DNA of 64,000 nt from Lichenifustis flavocetrariae (GCF_026130545.1 NZ_JAMOIM010000002.1:124001-188000); one strand, 5' to 3'; shown: positions 43,046 to 53,147, numbered from the stretch's first letter. The notes: generated by a model from the sequence alone, not told the origin. Made by a program: numbers and translations.

Positions 43046-43447
43046 TCAGCGGCTCTTCTTCCCCTGACAGAGCACGATAGGTTCGGAGAGCGCAGTGGCA
43101 AAGCCCGCACCCTGGTAAACCGTCACATCCGAAGCGCCTGGCGGCAGGAGAAACGACCCCTGTGTGGTGTTCACGGCTCCTCCTGTCGTCAGCAAGGCCC
43201 AACTGAATGTGCAAAACTGGGTCGGCGCTTGGGATTGAACTTGGCTGCATACGATCTGCGCGCCCCCCAGCATCGCGAACCCGCCGCAATTCACAGCCGT
43301 GTCGGCTTCGGCGTGTCCCACGGTCCAGAAGACGCCGGCCGCCAGAAGCCACGACAGCCGGCGCTTGGCCAAGCCTGCGCGCCCTGGAGGCTGGATGGCC
43401 CGTCCCGGCCCATCACAATGCGTCTTGAATCCTGAGAAGTAACTCAT
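43046..43447 (-). CDS. Small secreted four-cysteine protein
   Basis: A roughly 133-residue exported protein. The signal segment is AKRRLSWLLAAGVFWTVGHA then EADTAVNC, and the mature part carries four cysteines (NCGGF, IVCSQV, QFCTFS, VLCQGK), probably two disulfides. The start is uncertain: codons at 43447, 43516 and others are possible. The region 43465-43476 is a palindromic operator for the divergent regulator gene, which makes a start upstream of it less likely. I do not recognise the family. It is transcribed divergently from the EmrR-like regulator. Confidence 0.55.
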   Translation of the reverse strand: MSYFSGFKTHCDGPGRAIQPPGRAGLAKRRLSWLLAAGVFWTVGHAEADTAVNCGGFAMLGGAQIVCSQVQSQAPTQFCTFSWALLTTGGAVNTTQGSFLLPPGASDVTVYQGAGFATALSEPIVLCQGKKSR

Positions 43448-43464
43448 TATAAACACCGCTATCG

Positions 43465-43476
43465 TAAGCATGCTTA
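43465..43476. promoter_or_regulatory. Palindrome TAAGCATGCTTA, candidate EmrR operator
   Basis: A perfect 12-base palindrome 25 bases before the MarR-type start, within the divergent promoter region. MarR repressors of efflux operons usually bind such sites overlapping their own promoter. The exact protein-site pair is inferred. Confidence 0.5.
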
Positions 43477-43500
43477 TCGATTGTAGGCGCTTCATCGTCA

Positions 43501-43968
43501 ATGGCTTATAACACACCGACCTTGGGGTTCCTGGTCCATGACGTTGCGCGGCTCCTCAGAAAGAGGTTCGAGCAGCGAGCGCGTCAGCTTGGTCTGACCC
43601 GGGCCCAATGGCAGGTGCTGGTCTATCTCGCAGCGAATGAAGGTATTCATCAGGGTGGCTTGGCGGAGCTGCTGGAAATCGAGCCGATCACGTTGGTTCG
43701 AATCCTCGACAAGCTCGAAGTCCGTGACCTCATCGAGCGGCGGCGGCACGAAACCGACCGCAGGATCTGGCTTCTCTACCTGCGTGAAGACGCTCATCCC
43801 CTGTTGAAGGAGTTGCGTGCCGTCGGAGACGCGGCCCGGAGTGAAGCTTTGGCCGGCATTTCCGAGGCGGAACAGAAGCAGCTCTTCGAAACGCTGAGCA
43901 CCATGAAGTCGAATCTGTTGAAGGCCTGCAACCTTCCTGTCGAGGACCGTAAGGCGAGCTATGGTTGA
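43501..43968 (+). CDS. MarR family regulator of efflux operon (EmrR-like)
   Basis: A 155-residue MarR protein. LGLTRAQWQVLVYLAANEGI starts the DNA-binding domain, GGLAELLEIEPITLVRILDK is the recognition helix region, and RRHETDRRIWLLYL the wing. Its stop overlaps the emrA-like start by eight bases. It most likely represses the emrAB-like operon and is released by an effector. It is one of three MarR proteins in the window and is not closely alike to the other two. Confidence 0.87.
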   Translation: MAYNTPTLGFLVHDVARLLRKRFEQRARQLGLTRAQWQVLVYLAANEGIHQGGLAELLEIEPITLVRILDKLEVRDLIERRRHETDRRIWLLYLREDAHPLLKELRAVGDAARSEALAGISEAEQKQLFETLSTMKSNLLKACNLPVEDRKASYG

Positions 43969-45304
43969 ATATTCGTCGCCGCGTGGAGCGGATGAAGAGA
44001 CCTCCCTCACCCGGCATGAATCCGATGCCGGATCCTCCCCCCACGACTACCGGGATGACGATCGGCGCCCCAAGGCTGATTTCGAGGCCGCGGTCGCACC
44101 CGAGCCTGTCGGTCGTATTGAGCAACCGGCCGAGTCCGTTGACCCGCCGAAGGCTTCCGAGCCGCAGCCCGTCGCGGCGGTGGCGCAGGCTGCCGCCAAA
44201 CCGAAGCGAAGTTGGAAGCGTCCGATCCTGTTCGTCCTGCTCCCGATCGGTCTTGTTGCGGGCGGCTACTATTATGTCGTCGGCGGCCAGGTGATGTCGA
44301 CCGACAACGCTTATGTTCAGGCGCAAACGATTGGATTGTCGACCGACGTCTCCGGCACCGTGTTCGAGATCGACGTGCATAACAATGAAGCGGTCAAAAA
44401 AGGGCAGATCCTGTTCCGCCTGCGGCCAGATTCATTTCGTATCGCGCTCGAAGGCGCTCAAGCCCAGCTCGGCACGGTGAGAAACCAGGTCCTGACCCTT
44501 CAGGCCACCTACAAGCAGTCCTTGGCGCAGATCGAGCAGGCCAAGGCCGACCTCCCCTATTACGAGACGACATTCAAGCGGCAGAAGGACCTCGTGGCGT
44601 CCGCGGCGGCCTCGAAATCCATCTTCGACCAGGCGGAGCATGACCTGATCTCGGCGCGTGAGCGTCTGATCGTGTCCCAGGCCCAGGCGCAATCGATGTT
44701 GGCGCAGCTCGGCGGCGACGCCGACCAGTCCGTGGAGCAGAACCCCTTCTATCTCCAAGCCAAGTCGCTGGTCGACAATGCCCAACGCGACTTGAACGAC
44801 ACGATCGTCCGCGCGCCCTTCGACGGGGTCGTGACGCGAGTCGATTCGCTCCAGGTCGGCGCCTATCTGCCGGCGTCGCAGCAGGGCTTCATGCTCGTGT
44901 CCGACAGCAACCTCTGGGTCGAGGCGAGCCCCAAGGAAACGGAGCTGACCTGGGTGCGCCCCGGCCAAGCCGCGACCGTGACGGTCGACACCTATCCCGG
45001 CGTCGAATGGAGCGCGACGGTCGACAGCATCAATCCCGCCTCGGGTGGCAGCTTCGCACTTCTGCCGGCTCAGAATACGACCGGCAATTGGGTCAAGGTG
45101 GTGCAGCGCATTCCCATGCGGGTGCACATCGACTCGCTCGACGGCAAGCCTCCGTTGCGCGTCGGCATGAGCGTCGTGGTCGAAATCGACACGGGGCATC
45201 CTCGCGGCGTTCCCGAAAGCCTGAAACCGATCGTCGCGCGGCTTGCCCCCTATGTCGAGCAGGTAAAACGCTTCGCCGCCGAGCATCTCCACACCCGTGT
45301 CTGA
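43961..45304 (+). CDS. emrA: EmrA-like membrane fusion (HlyD family) protein
   Basis: A 447-residue periplasmic adaptor. A proline/acid-rich N-terminal ~80 residues precede one membrane helix (LFVLLPIGLVAGGYYYVVGG). The lipoyl and coiled-coil hairpin follows (AQTIGLSTDVSGTVFEIDVH, then alpha-hairpin residues), and the beta-barrel part ends with VGMSVVVEIDTGH. EmrA links the MFS pump EmrB to an outer-membrane channel. The extended cytoplasmic N-terminus is longer than in the enterobacterial protein. It overlaps both the regulator and the emrB-like gene. Confidence 0.92.
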   Translation: MVEYSSPRGADEETSLTRHESDAGSSPHDYRDDDRRPKADFEAAVAPEPVGRIEQPAESVDPPKASEPQPVAAVAQAAAKPKRSWKRPILFVLLPIGLVAGGYYYVVGGQVMSTDNAYVQAQTIGLSTDVSGTVFEIDVHNNEAVKKGQILFRLRPDSFRIALEGAQAQLGTVRNQVLTLQATYKQSLAQIEQAKADLPYYETTFKRQKDLVASAAASKSIFDQAEHDLISARERLIVSQAQAQSMLAQLGGDADQSVEQNPFYLQAKSLVDNAQRDLNDTIVRAPFDGVVTRVDSLQVGAYLPASQQGFMLVSDSNLWVEASPKETELTWVRPGQAATVTVDTYPGVEWSATVDSINPASGGSFALLPAQNTTGNWVKVVQRIPMRVHIDSLDGKPPLRVGMSVVVEIDTGHPRGVPESLKPIVARLAPYVEQVKRFAAEHLHTRV

Positions 45305-46832
45305 CGCCACACCGATGCCGGTCGCCAATCGGGGCATGATCACGGCCTGCGTGATCCTGGCCGTCATCATGCAGGCACTCGACACGACCATCGCCAATGT
45401 GGCGCTGCCCTACATCCAGGGCAGTGTCTCGGCGAGTGCCGACCAGATCAACTGGGTGCTGACCTCCTATATCGTGGCGGCGGCTATCATGACGCCGCCC
45501 TCGGGCTATATCGCCAACCGGTTCGGGCGAAAGCGCATCCTGCTCGTCTCGATCGCCGGTTTCGTCATTGCATCGATCCTGTGCGGCATCGCGCAGTCCC
45601 TGATCGAGATCGTGGGCTTCCGGCTGCTGCAGGGATTCTTCGGCGCCGCCCTCGTGCCGCTCTCCCAGGCGATCTTACTCGACATTTACACGCCCGAGGA
45701 ACGTGGCTCCGCCATGGCGTTGTTCGGCGTCTCGGTGATGGTGGGGCCGGTGCTCGGCCCGGTGATCGGCGGCTGGCTGACCGACAATATCAGCTGGCGA
45801 TGGGTGTTCTATATCAACCTCGGCATCGGCGCGGTGGCCTTCGCGGGCGTGAGTGCCTTCGTGACGGAATCGAAGAAGGATGCGACCGCCAAGCTCGACT
45901 GGCTGGGCTTTGGGAGCCTCAGCCTCGCCATCGCGGCGCTGCAGCTGTGTCTCGACCGCGGCGAGCAGCTCGACTGGTTCTCGTCGGGCGAAGTGATGAT
46001 CGAGGGATTGGTCGCAGCCAGCGCGGCCTATATCTTCGTGGTCCATACATTCACGGCGAAGGCGTCCTTCGTCAATCCGCGCCTGTTTCTCGACCGCAAC
46101 TTCGCGGTGGGCATGATCTTCATTTTCATCGTCGGCGTGACCTATCTGGCCTCGATGGCGCTGATGACGCCTTACCTCCAGACGCTGATGGGCTACCCCG
46201 TGGTCACCGCCGGTATTGCGATGGGCCCGCGCGGGATGGGCACCATGCTGTGCATGTTCTTTGTCGGCAAGCTGATCGGCAAGGTCGAGATCCGGTGGCT
46301 CCTGCTCGCTGGCCTCGCTCTCACGGCCTGGGCCATGTGGGATATGACCGGTTGGACGCCGGACGTTTCCGAAGGACGGATCATTTCCACCGGTTTCGTT
46401 CAGGGCATGGGCCTTGGGTTTCTGTTTGTCCCTCTCACGGTCGTGACCTTCTCCACCTTGCCGGCCGAGAAGCGCGGGGAAGGCACCGGACTCTACAACC
46501 TCTCCCGTAATATCGGCTCGGCCGTCGGCATCTCGGTCGTCAGTGCGCTCCTCACCGAGAACGTGCAGGAAAATCATGCCGAGATCGTCGGCAACATCAC
46601 GCCCTTCAACCCGGCCATGCATTCACAGGCCGTGCTCCACATGCTCAACCCGCTGACGGCTGCCGGACGCGCCGCGCTCGACAGCATGATCACCGTGCAG
46701 GCAACCATCATCGGCTACATGGACGATTTCAAGCTGATGATGCTCATGTGTCTGGCCGCCATGCCGCTCGTGTTCCTGCTGCGCAAAGCGGCGCAGCCCG
46801 CGGTCGTCGACCATAGCGCCGTGATGGAATAA
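45297..46832 (+). CDS. emrB: DHA2 family MFS drug transporter (EmrB-like)
   Basis: A 511-residue, 14-helix major facilitator protein. The start MQALDTTIANVALPYIQGSV is the family N-terminus, YIVAAAIMTPPSGYIANRFG with GRKRI is motif A, and FGVSVMVGPVLGPVIGGWL is motif C of antiporters. The GTG start overlaps the EmrA stop, so the pair is coupled. It should export hydrophobic drugs or toxic compounds with proton exchange. The gene ends 9 bases before the convergent transporter gene. Confidence 0.92.
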   Translation: MSDATPMPVANRGMITACVILAVIMQALDTTIANVALPYIQGSVSASADQINWVLTSYIVAAAIMTPPSGYIANRFGRKRILLVSIAGFVIASILCGIAQSLIEIVGFRLLQGFFGAALVPLSQAILLDIYTPEERGSAMALFGVSVMVGPVLGPVIGGWLTDNISWRWVFYINLGIGAVAFAGVSAFVTESKKDATAKLDWLGFGSLSLAIAALQLCLDRGEQLDWFSSGEVMIEGLVAASAAYIFVVHTFTAKASFVNPRLFLDRNFAVGMIFIFIVGVTYLASMALMTPYLQTLMGYPVVTAGIAMGPRGMGTMLCMFFVGKLIGKVEIRWLLLAGLALTAWAMWDMTGWTPDVSEGRIISTGFVQGMGLGFLFVPLTVVTFSTLPAEKRGEGTGLYNLSRNIGSAVGISVVSALLTENVQENHAEIVGNITPFNPAMHSQAVLHMLNPLTAAGRAALDSMITVQATIIGYMDDFKLMMLMCLAAMPLVFLLRKAAQPAVVDHSAVME

Positions 46833-46841
46833 TGCGGCGGC

Positions 46842-47786
46842 TCAGGCCTCTTCCGGTAGCGGGCGGGGTGGATCGCCGGCCGTAAGCGGGTTTCGGGCCG
46901 ACCAGTAGCCGGCGAGCAAAGACCCCGACAGGTTGTGCCAAACGGAAAACATGGCGCCCGGCAGTGCCGCGAGCGGCGAGAAGTAGAGCTTGCCGAGCGC
47001 CGCCGCCAGGCCGGAGTTCTGCATGCCGACTTCGAGCGCCAAGGTGCGGCAGACGCTCTCCTCGAAGCCCAGCAGGCGCCCGCCCCAATAGCCGCCGACA
47101 AGCCCGAGACCATTGTGCAGGATCACGGCCACGATCACCAGCGGGCCGACGGTGGCGATACTGGCCTGGCTGCCAGCCACGACGGCGCCGATGATCAGAA
47201 GAACGGCGATGATCGACACGAATGGCAAAGCCGGTTCCACGCGCTTCACGAGCGCCGGAACGAAGTGGTTCAACGTGAGCCCGACAGCCACCGGGAGAGC
47301 CACGATCTGCACGATGCTGAGCAGCATGCCGCCGACATCGACGGCGACCGAGGCATCGACATAGAGGCGTGTGAGGAGCGGCGTCGCAACGATACCGACA
47401 AGCGTCGACATGGCGCTGATCGAGACTGACAACGCCACGTCGCCGCCCGCCAGGAACACCATGAGGGTCGAACTCGTGCCGCTCGCCACGCTTCCGACGA
47501 GGATCATGCCGGTGCTGAGATCGGCCGACATGTGGAGCGCGCGGGCGATCAAAAAGGCCGCCAAAGGCATCACGAGATAATGGATCACGACTCCGGCGAT
47601 GACAGGCGCGGGCCGGACAATCACGCGGCGGAAATCCGCGAAGGTCAGCGTCACGCCCAGGCCGAACATCACGATCGTCAACAACGTCGTGACATAGGGC
47701 AGCAAGGGCCGGAAAGTCCCGGGAGAGACATAAGCGGCGCCCGCCACGAGGAGCGCCCACAGTGGGAATAACCGGCTGAATGACAC
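46842..47786 (-). CDS. Bile acid:sodium symporter (BASS) family protein
   Basis: A 314-residue, ten-helix transporter of the BASS/SBF family. [40 protein letters not shown] and [20 protein letters not shown] (with the [10 protein letters not shown] signature) are typical. A GTG at 47786 is chosen as start because the upstream frame does not look transmembrane. Bacterial members carry bile acids, pantoate, pyruvate or other organic acids with sodium; the substrate here is not clear. Confidence 0.88.
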   Translation of the reverse strand: MSFSRLFPLWALLVAGAAYVSPGTFRPLLPYVTTLLTIVMFGLGVTLTFADFRRVIVRPAPVIAGVVIHYLVMPLAAFLIARALHMSADLSTGMILVGSVASGTSSTLMVFLAGGDVALSVSISAMSTLVGIVATPLLTRLYVDASVAVDVGGMLLSIVQIVALPVAVGLTLNHFVPALVKRVEPALPFVSIIAVLLIIGAVVAGSQASIATVGPLVIVAVILHNGLGLVGGYWGGRLLGFEESVCRTLALEVGMQNSGLAAALGKLYFSPLAALPGAMFSVWHNLSGSLLAGYWSARNPLTAGDPPRPLPEEA

Positions 47787-47984
47787 TACGGAGTCCGATC
47801 GAGAGGAAGTCGGGCCGGCTCGTTGCGCAAACCGCGCGAATGCCCGACCTTCGAGGCTCCTACAGCACGATCGGCCGGTCGTCGACCGCAAGGGGGCAGG
47901 CTCCCTTGCTGCCCGTTCGAGGGGCCGCTATAAGCCGCCCGCAATCCCTGCCCAAAGACACAGCAGAACGGACCGGACCGCGCC

Positions 47985-48407
47985 ATGGCGATCGAACAGA
48001 CATTCTCCATCCTCAAGCCCGACGTCACCCGGCGCAATCTGACCGGCGCGGTCAATGCCAAGATCGAGGCGGCTGGCTTGCGCATCGTGGCGCAGAAGCG
48101 CATCCACATGACCCGGCCTCAGGCCGAGAGCTTCTACGGCGTCCACAAGGAGCGGCCGTTCTTCGGCGAGCTCGTCGAGATGATGATCTCCGAGCCTGTG
48201 GTGGTGCAGGTTCTGCGCGGGGAAAGCGCCATCGCGAAGTATCGCGAAGTCATGGGCGCCACGAACCCCGAGAAGGCCGACGCCGGCACGATCCGTAAGG
48301 AATTCGCCCTCTCGATGGGCGAGAATTCGGTGCATGGCTCGGACGCGCCCGAGACCGCAGCGACTGAAATCGCGCAGTTCTTCACCGAATCCGAAATCGT
48401 CGGCTGA
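47985..48407 (+). CDS. ndk: Nucleoside diphosphate kinase
   Basis: A 140-residue enzyme that transfers phosphate from ATP to nucleoside diphosphates. [20 protein letters not shown] is the conserved start, and [10 protein letters not shown] carries the phosphorylated His117. Length and motifs are normal. It is followed at once by two hairpins that look like its terminator. It appears to be a single-gene unit. Confidence 0.97.
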   Translation: MAIEQTFSILKPDVTRRNLTGAVNAKIEAAGLRIVAQKRIHMTRPQAESFYGVHKERPFFGELVEMMISEPVVVQVLRGESAIAKYREVMGATNPEKADAGTIRKEFALSMGENSVHGSDAPETAATEIAQFFTESEIVG

Positions 48408-48415
48408 CGACCTGA

Positions 48416-48471
48416 AGGCCGCCGATACCGGCGGCCTCTCGATTGCTGCATCCTGATTGGGCAGCCTTTTT
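48416..48471 (+). terminator. Tandem hairpins after ndk
   Basis: AGGCCGCCG pairs with CGGCGGCCT (48416-48437, 9 bp, loop ATAC). A second, weaker hairpin GCTGC/GCAGC (48445-48465) is followed by TTTTT at 48467-48471, giving the U-run of an intrinsic terminator. Confidence 0.65.
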
Positions 48472-48714
48472 CTGTCTGTTGCATTCTTGAGCGATGGCTC
48501 CGAAGTTTTCTATGATCAATCGGCGTGATCGCGAGGCCGGGCTGAAACGAGGATCTCGTTTCGGGCTTCCCTCCGCAAACTGACCCAGGCCGGCTGTCTT
48601 GCCTGGGGACAGCACATCCGTTTGATCCCGCAAGGCTCGTCCCGTCACCCTCGCTTCCCGGCATGATCCCTGCTTGACTGAGGCAGGTTGGATCGAGAGG
48701 GAGACGGCGGTCGC

Positions 48715-49818
48715 ATGCAGTCCTTGCAAACCGTTGCGCGACCCGAAATCAATTTGCGCGTCGGCTCCGAGGGCCAGTCGCAGGATCAATCTCTCGACAT
48801 CGAGACAGACTCGTCAGTCAGATTAGTTCAGGTGCAAGGCGTCACAAAGGCGTTTGGCGTCGGGCCGACGGCACTCAAAGCTCTCGACAATGTGTCCCTG
48901 ACGATCCGCACGAACGAGTTCTTCACGCTCCTCGGCCCGTCCGGCTGCGGCAAGACCACCCTGCTCCGCCTGCTGGCCGGCTTCGAACATCCGACCGAGG
49001 GTGCGATCCTCCTCGACAACAAACATGTGGTGAATGACCCGCCCAACAAGCGACCGGTCAATACGGTGTTCCAGTCCTACGCCCTGTTTCCGCACATGAG
49101 TGTGGAGCAGAACGTCGCCTTCGGGCTTGAGCGACTGGGCCAACGCGGGCCGGAGGTGGCCGAGCGGGTCGCGGCGATGCTCAAGCTCGTCCGACTGGAG
49201 GCGCTGGCCAAACGCCGCCCGAGTCAATTGTCCGGCGGCCAACAGCAACGCGTGGCACTCGCGCGTGCGCTCGCGCCGCAACCCCGCCTGCTGCTTCTCG
49301 ACGAACCCTTGTCCGCACTCGATCTCAAGCTGCGCCGCGGCATGCAAGTGGAATTGAAGCGGATCCAGCGCGAGACCGGTATCACCTTTGTCCTGGTCAC
49401 CCATGACCAGGAAGAAGCCTTGTCGATGTCGGATCGCATTGCCGTGATGGATCATGGCCGTGTGCTGCAACTCGGCCGGCCGAGCGACATCTACGAGCGC
49501 CCCAATTGCCGGTTCGTGGCCGATTTCATCGGCGAAGCCAATGTTCTTCCTGGCTCGCTCTTCGGCTTCAAAGCACCCTATGTGGCGATCAGGCCCGAGC
49601 GCGTTCTTCTCAGCATGAAGCAAGATCCTGAGAACAGCGGGCTGCCTGGCCACGTGGTCGAGGTCGTGTATCTGGGCGCCACCACATCCTGCACCGTCGC
49701 GCTTCAAGGCGGTCCCCTAGTCAAGGTCGAACGAAGTGACCTTCCAACCGGGCTCGTGCCGGACCGGCCAGTGATCTGCCGGTTTCCTCACGATGCCCTT
49801 TTGCCGCTCGAAAGCTGA
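48715..49818 (+). CDS. Spermidine/putrescine-type ABC transporter ATP-binding protein (PotA-like)
   Basis: A 367-residue ABC ATPase. Walker A is GPSGCGKTT, the signature [17 protein letters not shown], Walker [13 protein letters not shown] and the switch [22 protein letters not shown]-terminal TOBE-like domain ([13 protein letters not shown]) follows. The ATG at 48715 is used; an in-frame start at 48688 is also possible. The first ~45 residues are an unusual polar extension before the ABC domain. It heads a four-gene importer set with two permeases and a binding protein. Confidence 0.92.
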   Translation: MQSLQTVARPEINLRVGSEGQSQDQSLDIETDSSVRLVQVQGVTKAFGVGPTALKALDNVSLTIRTNEFFTLLGPSGCGKTTLLRLLAGFEHPTEGAILLDNKHVVNDPPNKRPVNTVFQSYALFPHMSVEQNVAFGLERLGQRGPEVAERVAAMLKLVRLEALAKRRPSQLSGGQQQRVALARALAPQPRLLLLDEPLSALDLKLRRGMQVELKRIQRETGITFVLVTHDQEEALSMSDRIAVMDHGRVLQLGRPSDIYERPNCRFVADFIGEANVLPGSLFGFKAPYVAIRPERVLLSMKQDPENSGLPGHVVEVVYLGATTSCTVALQGGPLVKVERSDLPTGLVPDRPVICRFPHDALLPLES

Positions 49819-49820
49819 CC

Positions 49821-50711
49821 GTGGCGGCTCAACCGAGATTTCGTGATCGCGCGCTTCTCCTGGCCGGTCCGGCCCTCTTGACCATCGTGATCTTCATGGT
49901 CCTGCCCATGGCGATCGCGCTCGTCTACTCCTTCATGACCGCAAGCCCCTACGGGGGCGTCGAGAAACCCTATACGGCCGGCGCCTACGTGCGCTTCGTC
50001 TATGATCGCGACCTCGACGACTCGCTTGTCTTCGACACGACTTATCTTCAGATCTTCGCCCGCTCTCTGATCCTGGCGGCGCTCACGAGCCTTGGCTGTC
50101 TGCTGATCGGTCTGCCGATGGCCTGGTATGTGGCGACGCGCCGGCCAGTCCAGCGGCAGATCCTTGTATTGCTCGTCACGATCCCGTTCTGGACCAATCT
50201 CCTGATCCGCACCTATTGCTGGGTACTGCTTCTGCGCGATCAGGGGTTGGTCAATAACGTTCTGCTGTGGCTTGGCCTCACCAAAGCACCCATCACGTTC
50301 CTGTATTCAGACGGCGCCGTGCTGCTGGGGCTGATCTATTCAAGCCTGCCCTTCATGGTGCTGCCGATCTACGGGGCGCTAGAAAAAATGGATCCTCGTC
50401 TCGTCGAGGCCGCTTACGATCTCTACGCGGACCGCTGGGCCATCATGCGCAAGCTGGTCTGGCCTTTGGCGAAGCCGGGCGTCGCGGCCGGCAACCTTCT
50501 GGTTTTCGTGCCCGCGCTGGGAGCCTTCCTGCAGCCCGATATTTTAGGCGGCGGTAAGAAGCTGATGATCGGCAGCCTGATCCAGCAGCAATTCACGACA
50601 GGGCGAAACTGGGCGTTCGGCGCCGCCTTGTCGATGATCCTGATGGCCTTCGTGCTCGGGGCGATGATGTGGAGCGCCTGGCGGCGTGCCGCAATCGCGG
50701 TTCCCGTATGA
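49821..50711 (+). CDS. Polyamine-type ABC transporter permease (PotB-like)
   Basis: A 296-residue permease of about six helices. The cytoplasmic EAA-like loop is EAAYDLYADRWAIMRKLVWP followed by LAKPGVAAG. The N-terminal helix is ALLTIVIFMVLPMAIALVYS. The GTG start follows the ATPase stop by two bases. Its stop overlaps the next permease start (ATGA). Confidence 0.92.
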   Translation: MAAQPRFRDRALLLAGPALLTIVIFMVLPMAIALVYSFMTASPYGGVEKPYTAGAYVRFVYDRDLDDSLVFDTTYLQIFARSLILAALTSLGCLLIGLPMAWYVATRRPVQRQILVLLVTIPFWTNLLIRTYCWVLLLRDQGLVNNVLLWLGLTKAPITFLYSDGAVLLGLIYSSLPFMVLPIYGALEKMDPRLVEAAYDLYADRWAIMRKLVWPLAKPGVAAGNLLVFVPALGAFLQPDILGGGKKLMIGSLIQQQFTTGRNWAFGAALSMILMAFVLGAMMWSAWRRAAIAVPV

Positions 50712-51511
50712 GAGCGAGGGTCTTCGACTGGCGGCGGATGCCGGAATACCGAACGATCAGCCTCCTGGCTTTCGTATTCCTCTATGCGCCGCTGATCATT
50801 CTGATCGTCTATGCGTTCAACGCGAACCGCGCCGCCTTGATCTGGGGTGGCTTCAGCACGCAATGGTTCGTCAAAGCCGTCTTGAACGACGACCTGCGGC
50901 GCTCGGCCCTGAACAGTCTGATTGTGGCTGCGATCGCGACGCCGGTCTCGACCCTTGTCGCCATCCCGGCGGCCCTCGCCTTCGAACGCGGTCGGTTCTT
51001 TCCAGGGCGTTCCACGGGAGAGGCGCTGATCGGCATGCCGCTCGTGGCGCCCGAGATCGTCACCGCCATAGCAACATTGATTTTCTTCGAGGCGATCGGC
51101 CTGCGGGCCGGTGTCGGCAATATCGCCATCGCGCATATCGTGTTCTGCATCCCGTTCGCGCTGCTGCCGATCCGCGCCCGATTGCGTGAGATGCCGCGCG
51201 ACATCGAGGATGCGGCGCGCGACCTTTATGCCGATAGCTGGGCCGTGTTCTCGCGCGTCACCCTGCCACTGCTGATGCCGGCCATCGTGGCGGGCGCGAC
51301 CCTCGCGTTCGTGGTGTCGCTCGATGATTTCCTGATCACCTTCATGGTGGCTCCGGCCGGAGCCACGACACTGCCGGTCTATCTTTACGGCATGCTGCGT
51401 GTGGGGGTGACGCCCGAAGCCAATGCAGCGGCCACCATCCTGCTGGTCATTTCGATCGCCGCGGTGGTGCTGTCTTCCGTTCTGGTCCGACCCCGGACTG
51501 TGAAAGCCTGA
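50708..51511 (+). CDS. Polyamine-type ABC transporter permease (PotC-like)
   Basis: A 267-residue permease of about six helices. The EAA-like loop is EDAARDLYADSWAVFSRVTL, and SLDDFLITFMVAPAGATTLP is the conserved PotC segment after it. The ATG overlaps the PotB-like stop. It pairs with that protein to form the channel of the importer. Confidence 0.93.
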   Translation: MRARVFDWRRMPEYRTISLLAFVFLYAPLIILIVYAFNANRAALIWGGFSTQWFVKAVLNDDLRRSALNSLIVAAIATPVSTLVAIPAALAFERGRFFPGRSTGEALIGMPLVAPEIVTAIATLIFFEAIGLRAGVGNIAIAHIVFCIPFALLPIRARLREMPRDIEDAARDLYADSWAVFSRVTLPLLMPAIVAGATLAFVVSLDDFLITFMVAPAGATTLPVYLYGMLRVGVTPEANAAATILLVISIAAVVLSSVLVRPRTVKA

Positions 51512-51535
51512 TGAACCTCGTGAGGGATCGTAACG

Positions 51536-52576
51536 ATGAAACGCAAAGCTCTCCAAGCTCTGGCTGCGGTGGCAGTTTTAGGCGGCCTGGTGGCCGGCCA
51601 TGGCGCCCAGGCGGCCGGCGACCTCTTCATCTATAATTGGACCGACTACACGTCGCCCGACCTCATCAAGAAATTCGAGCAGGAGAGCGGTATCAAGGTC
51701 ACGCTCGACACCTACGACTCAAACGAGACGCTGCTGGCCAAGCTCAAATCGGGATCTTCGGGCTACGACATCGTCGTCGTGTCGTCGGACTTCGTGCCGA
51801 TCTTCGCAAAAGAGGGCGTGATCCAGAAGATCGATGCTCCCAAGCTCGCGGGCTATGCGAACATCATGGACCGTTGGAAAAGCCCCGTCTGGGACAAGGA
51901 CAACCAATATACGATTCCCTACGACTGGGGCGTGACCTCCTATTCGGTGAACACCAAGCAAGTCAAAGCTCCAGCCGATTCCCTGAAGCTGCTGTTCGAA
52001 CCGCCGCCGGAGGCCAAGGGCAAGATCGGCATGTTCGGCTCGCCCAGCGAGGTGATGTCGTTGGCCGAGGTCTATCTCGGCATGACACCGTGCCAGACGG
52101 ATGTCGCCAATATGAAGAAAGTGTCCGAGTTGCTCGAGGGTCAGGCGCCTTTCGTGAAGGTCTACAATTCCGACGGAATCATCGACCGGCAAAGCTCCGG
52201 TGAAACTTGGATTCATGAGGTTTGGAACGGCGATTCGGCGCGCGCGCGGGTCAACAACCCGGACATCAAATTCGTCTTCCCGAAGGAAGGCGTCGTCGGC
52301 TGGATGGACAATGTCGCGGTTCCGACCAGCGCGAAAGACCCGGAGAATGCGAAGAAATTCATCGAGTTTCTGCTGAAGCCGGAGAACAGCGGCCTGTCCT
52401 CGAACTTCACTCATTATGCGAGTGCGGTGACAGGCGCGGACGCCTATTTCGACGCCAACATGAAAGACGCGCCCGAACTGAAAGTGCCGGCTGACGAGAA
52501 GATCGCCTTCACGCCCGCATGCCCCGAAGAGGCCACGAAGCTGATGGATCGCGTGTGGACCAAGCTGAAGAAGTAG
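51536..52576 (+). CDS. Polyamine-type periplasmic binding protein (PotD/PotF-like)
   Basis: A 346-residue binding protein with a signal peptide of about 26 residues (LAAVAVLGGLVAGHGAQA). The mature start LFIYNWTDYTSPDLIKKFEQ then SGIKVTLDTYDSNET is the PotD/PotF signature, and YDIVVVSSDFVP and TIPYDWGVTSYSVNT line the ligand cleft. Putrescine or spermidine is the likely ligand, though related proteins bind other cations. A ribosome site (TGAGGGA) precedes the ATG. Confidence 0.92.
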   Translation: MKRKALQALAAVAVLGGLVAGHGAQAAGDLFIYNWTDYTSPDLIKKFEQESGIKVTLDTYDSNETLLAKLKSGSSGYDIVVVSSDFVPIFAKEGVIQKIDAPKLAGYANIMDRWKSPVWDKDNQYTIPYDWGVTSYSVNTKQVKAPADSLKLLFEPPPEAKGKIGMFGSPSEVMSLAEVYLGMTPCQTDVANMKKVSELLEGQAPFVKVYNSDGIIDRQSSGETWIHEVWNGDSARARVNNPDIKFVFPKEGVVGWMDNVAVPTSAKDPENAKKFIEFLLKPENSGLSSNFTHYASAVTGADAYFDANMKDAPELKVPADEKIAFTPACPEEATKLMDRVWTKLKK

Positions 52577-53076
52577 GCCCTCTCGTTTGGCGCCGAGCGG
52601 CCGCGGCCGATCTCGACGCCATTGTGGCGATCCAAGATCAAGTCCACACCATGCTCCCCGAGCAGCGTGCGACCTTCGCCAACAAGCTCATGCTGTTTGG
52701 CGAAGGCTGCTTGGTTCTCGGTCGCGATGACGTCGTTCTCGGATACGGCATCAGCTATCCCTGGCGACTGGGAGATGTGCCGCCTCTCGATACGCCTATG
52801 ACGGCGCTGCCCGAGCGCGCGGATTGTCTGTTTGTGCATGATGTTGCCATCCTGCCCGCAGGACGTGGCGCCGGGGCGGGCCGCCGCTATATCGGGCATG
52901 TTTCGACGCTCGCGCGTCGCGACAGGCTGCCGAGTCTGGCCCTTGTGTCGGTCTACGACTCACGTCCGATCTGGACCGCCTGCGGTTTTAAGATGACTTC
53001 CGCGCCGGACATGGCAAAGAAGCTTGCCGTCTATGGCTCAACCGCCTGCTACATGACGGCAAGCCTCGATCTCTGA
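52555..53076 (+). CDS. GNAT family acetyltransferase, overlapping potD-like end
   Basis: A 173-residue protein. CLFVHDVAILPAGRGAGAGR holds the acetyl-CoA loop, and PIWTACGFKMTSAPDM is the C-terminal strand. It starts inside the end of the binding-protein gene; the GTG at 52555 is preferred to an ATG at 52519 because it gives a shorter overlap and has GGA before it. The coupling to a polyamine importer suggests a polyamine or related amine acetylase, by context only. Homology outside the loop is weak. Confidence 0.7.
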   Translation: MDQAEEVGPLVWRRAAAADLDAIVAIQDQVHTMLPEQRATFANKLMLFGEGCLVLGRDDVVLGYGISYPWRLGDVPPLDTPMTALPERADCLFVHDVAILPAGRGAGAGRRYIGHVSTLARRDRLPSLALVSVYDSRPIWTACGFKMTSAPDMAKKLAVYGSTACYMTASLDL

Positions 53077-53147
53077 TGAGAGAGGGCGTCCCAGCGCCCG
53101 AGTCAACGGGGCTCGTCCGCGTTCGACAGATTCTGAGAGCTTGGTTC

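Noticed and set aside
42127-43080. Plus-strand frame over the ABC-F gene
   Set aside because: Antisense shadow, with no motif.
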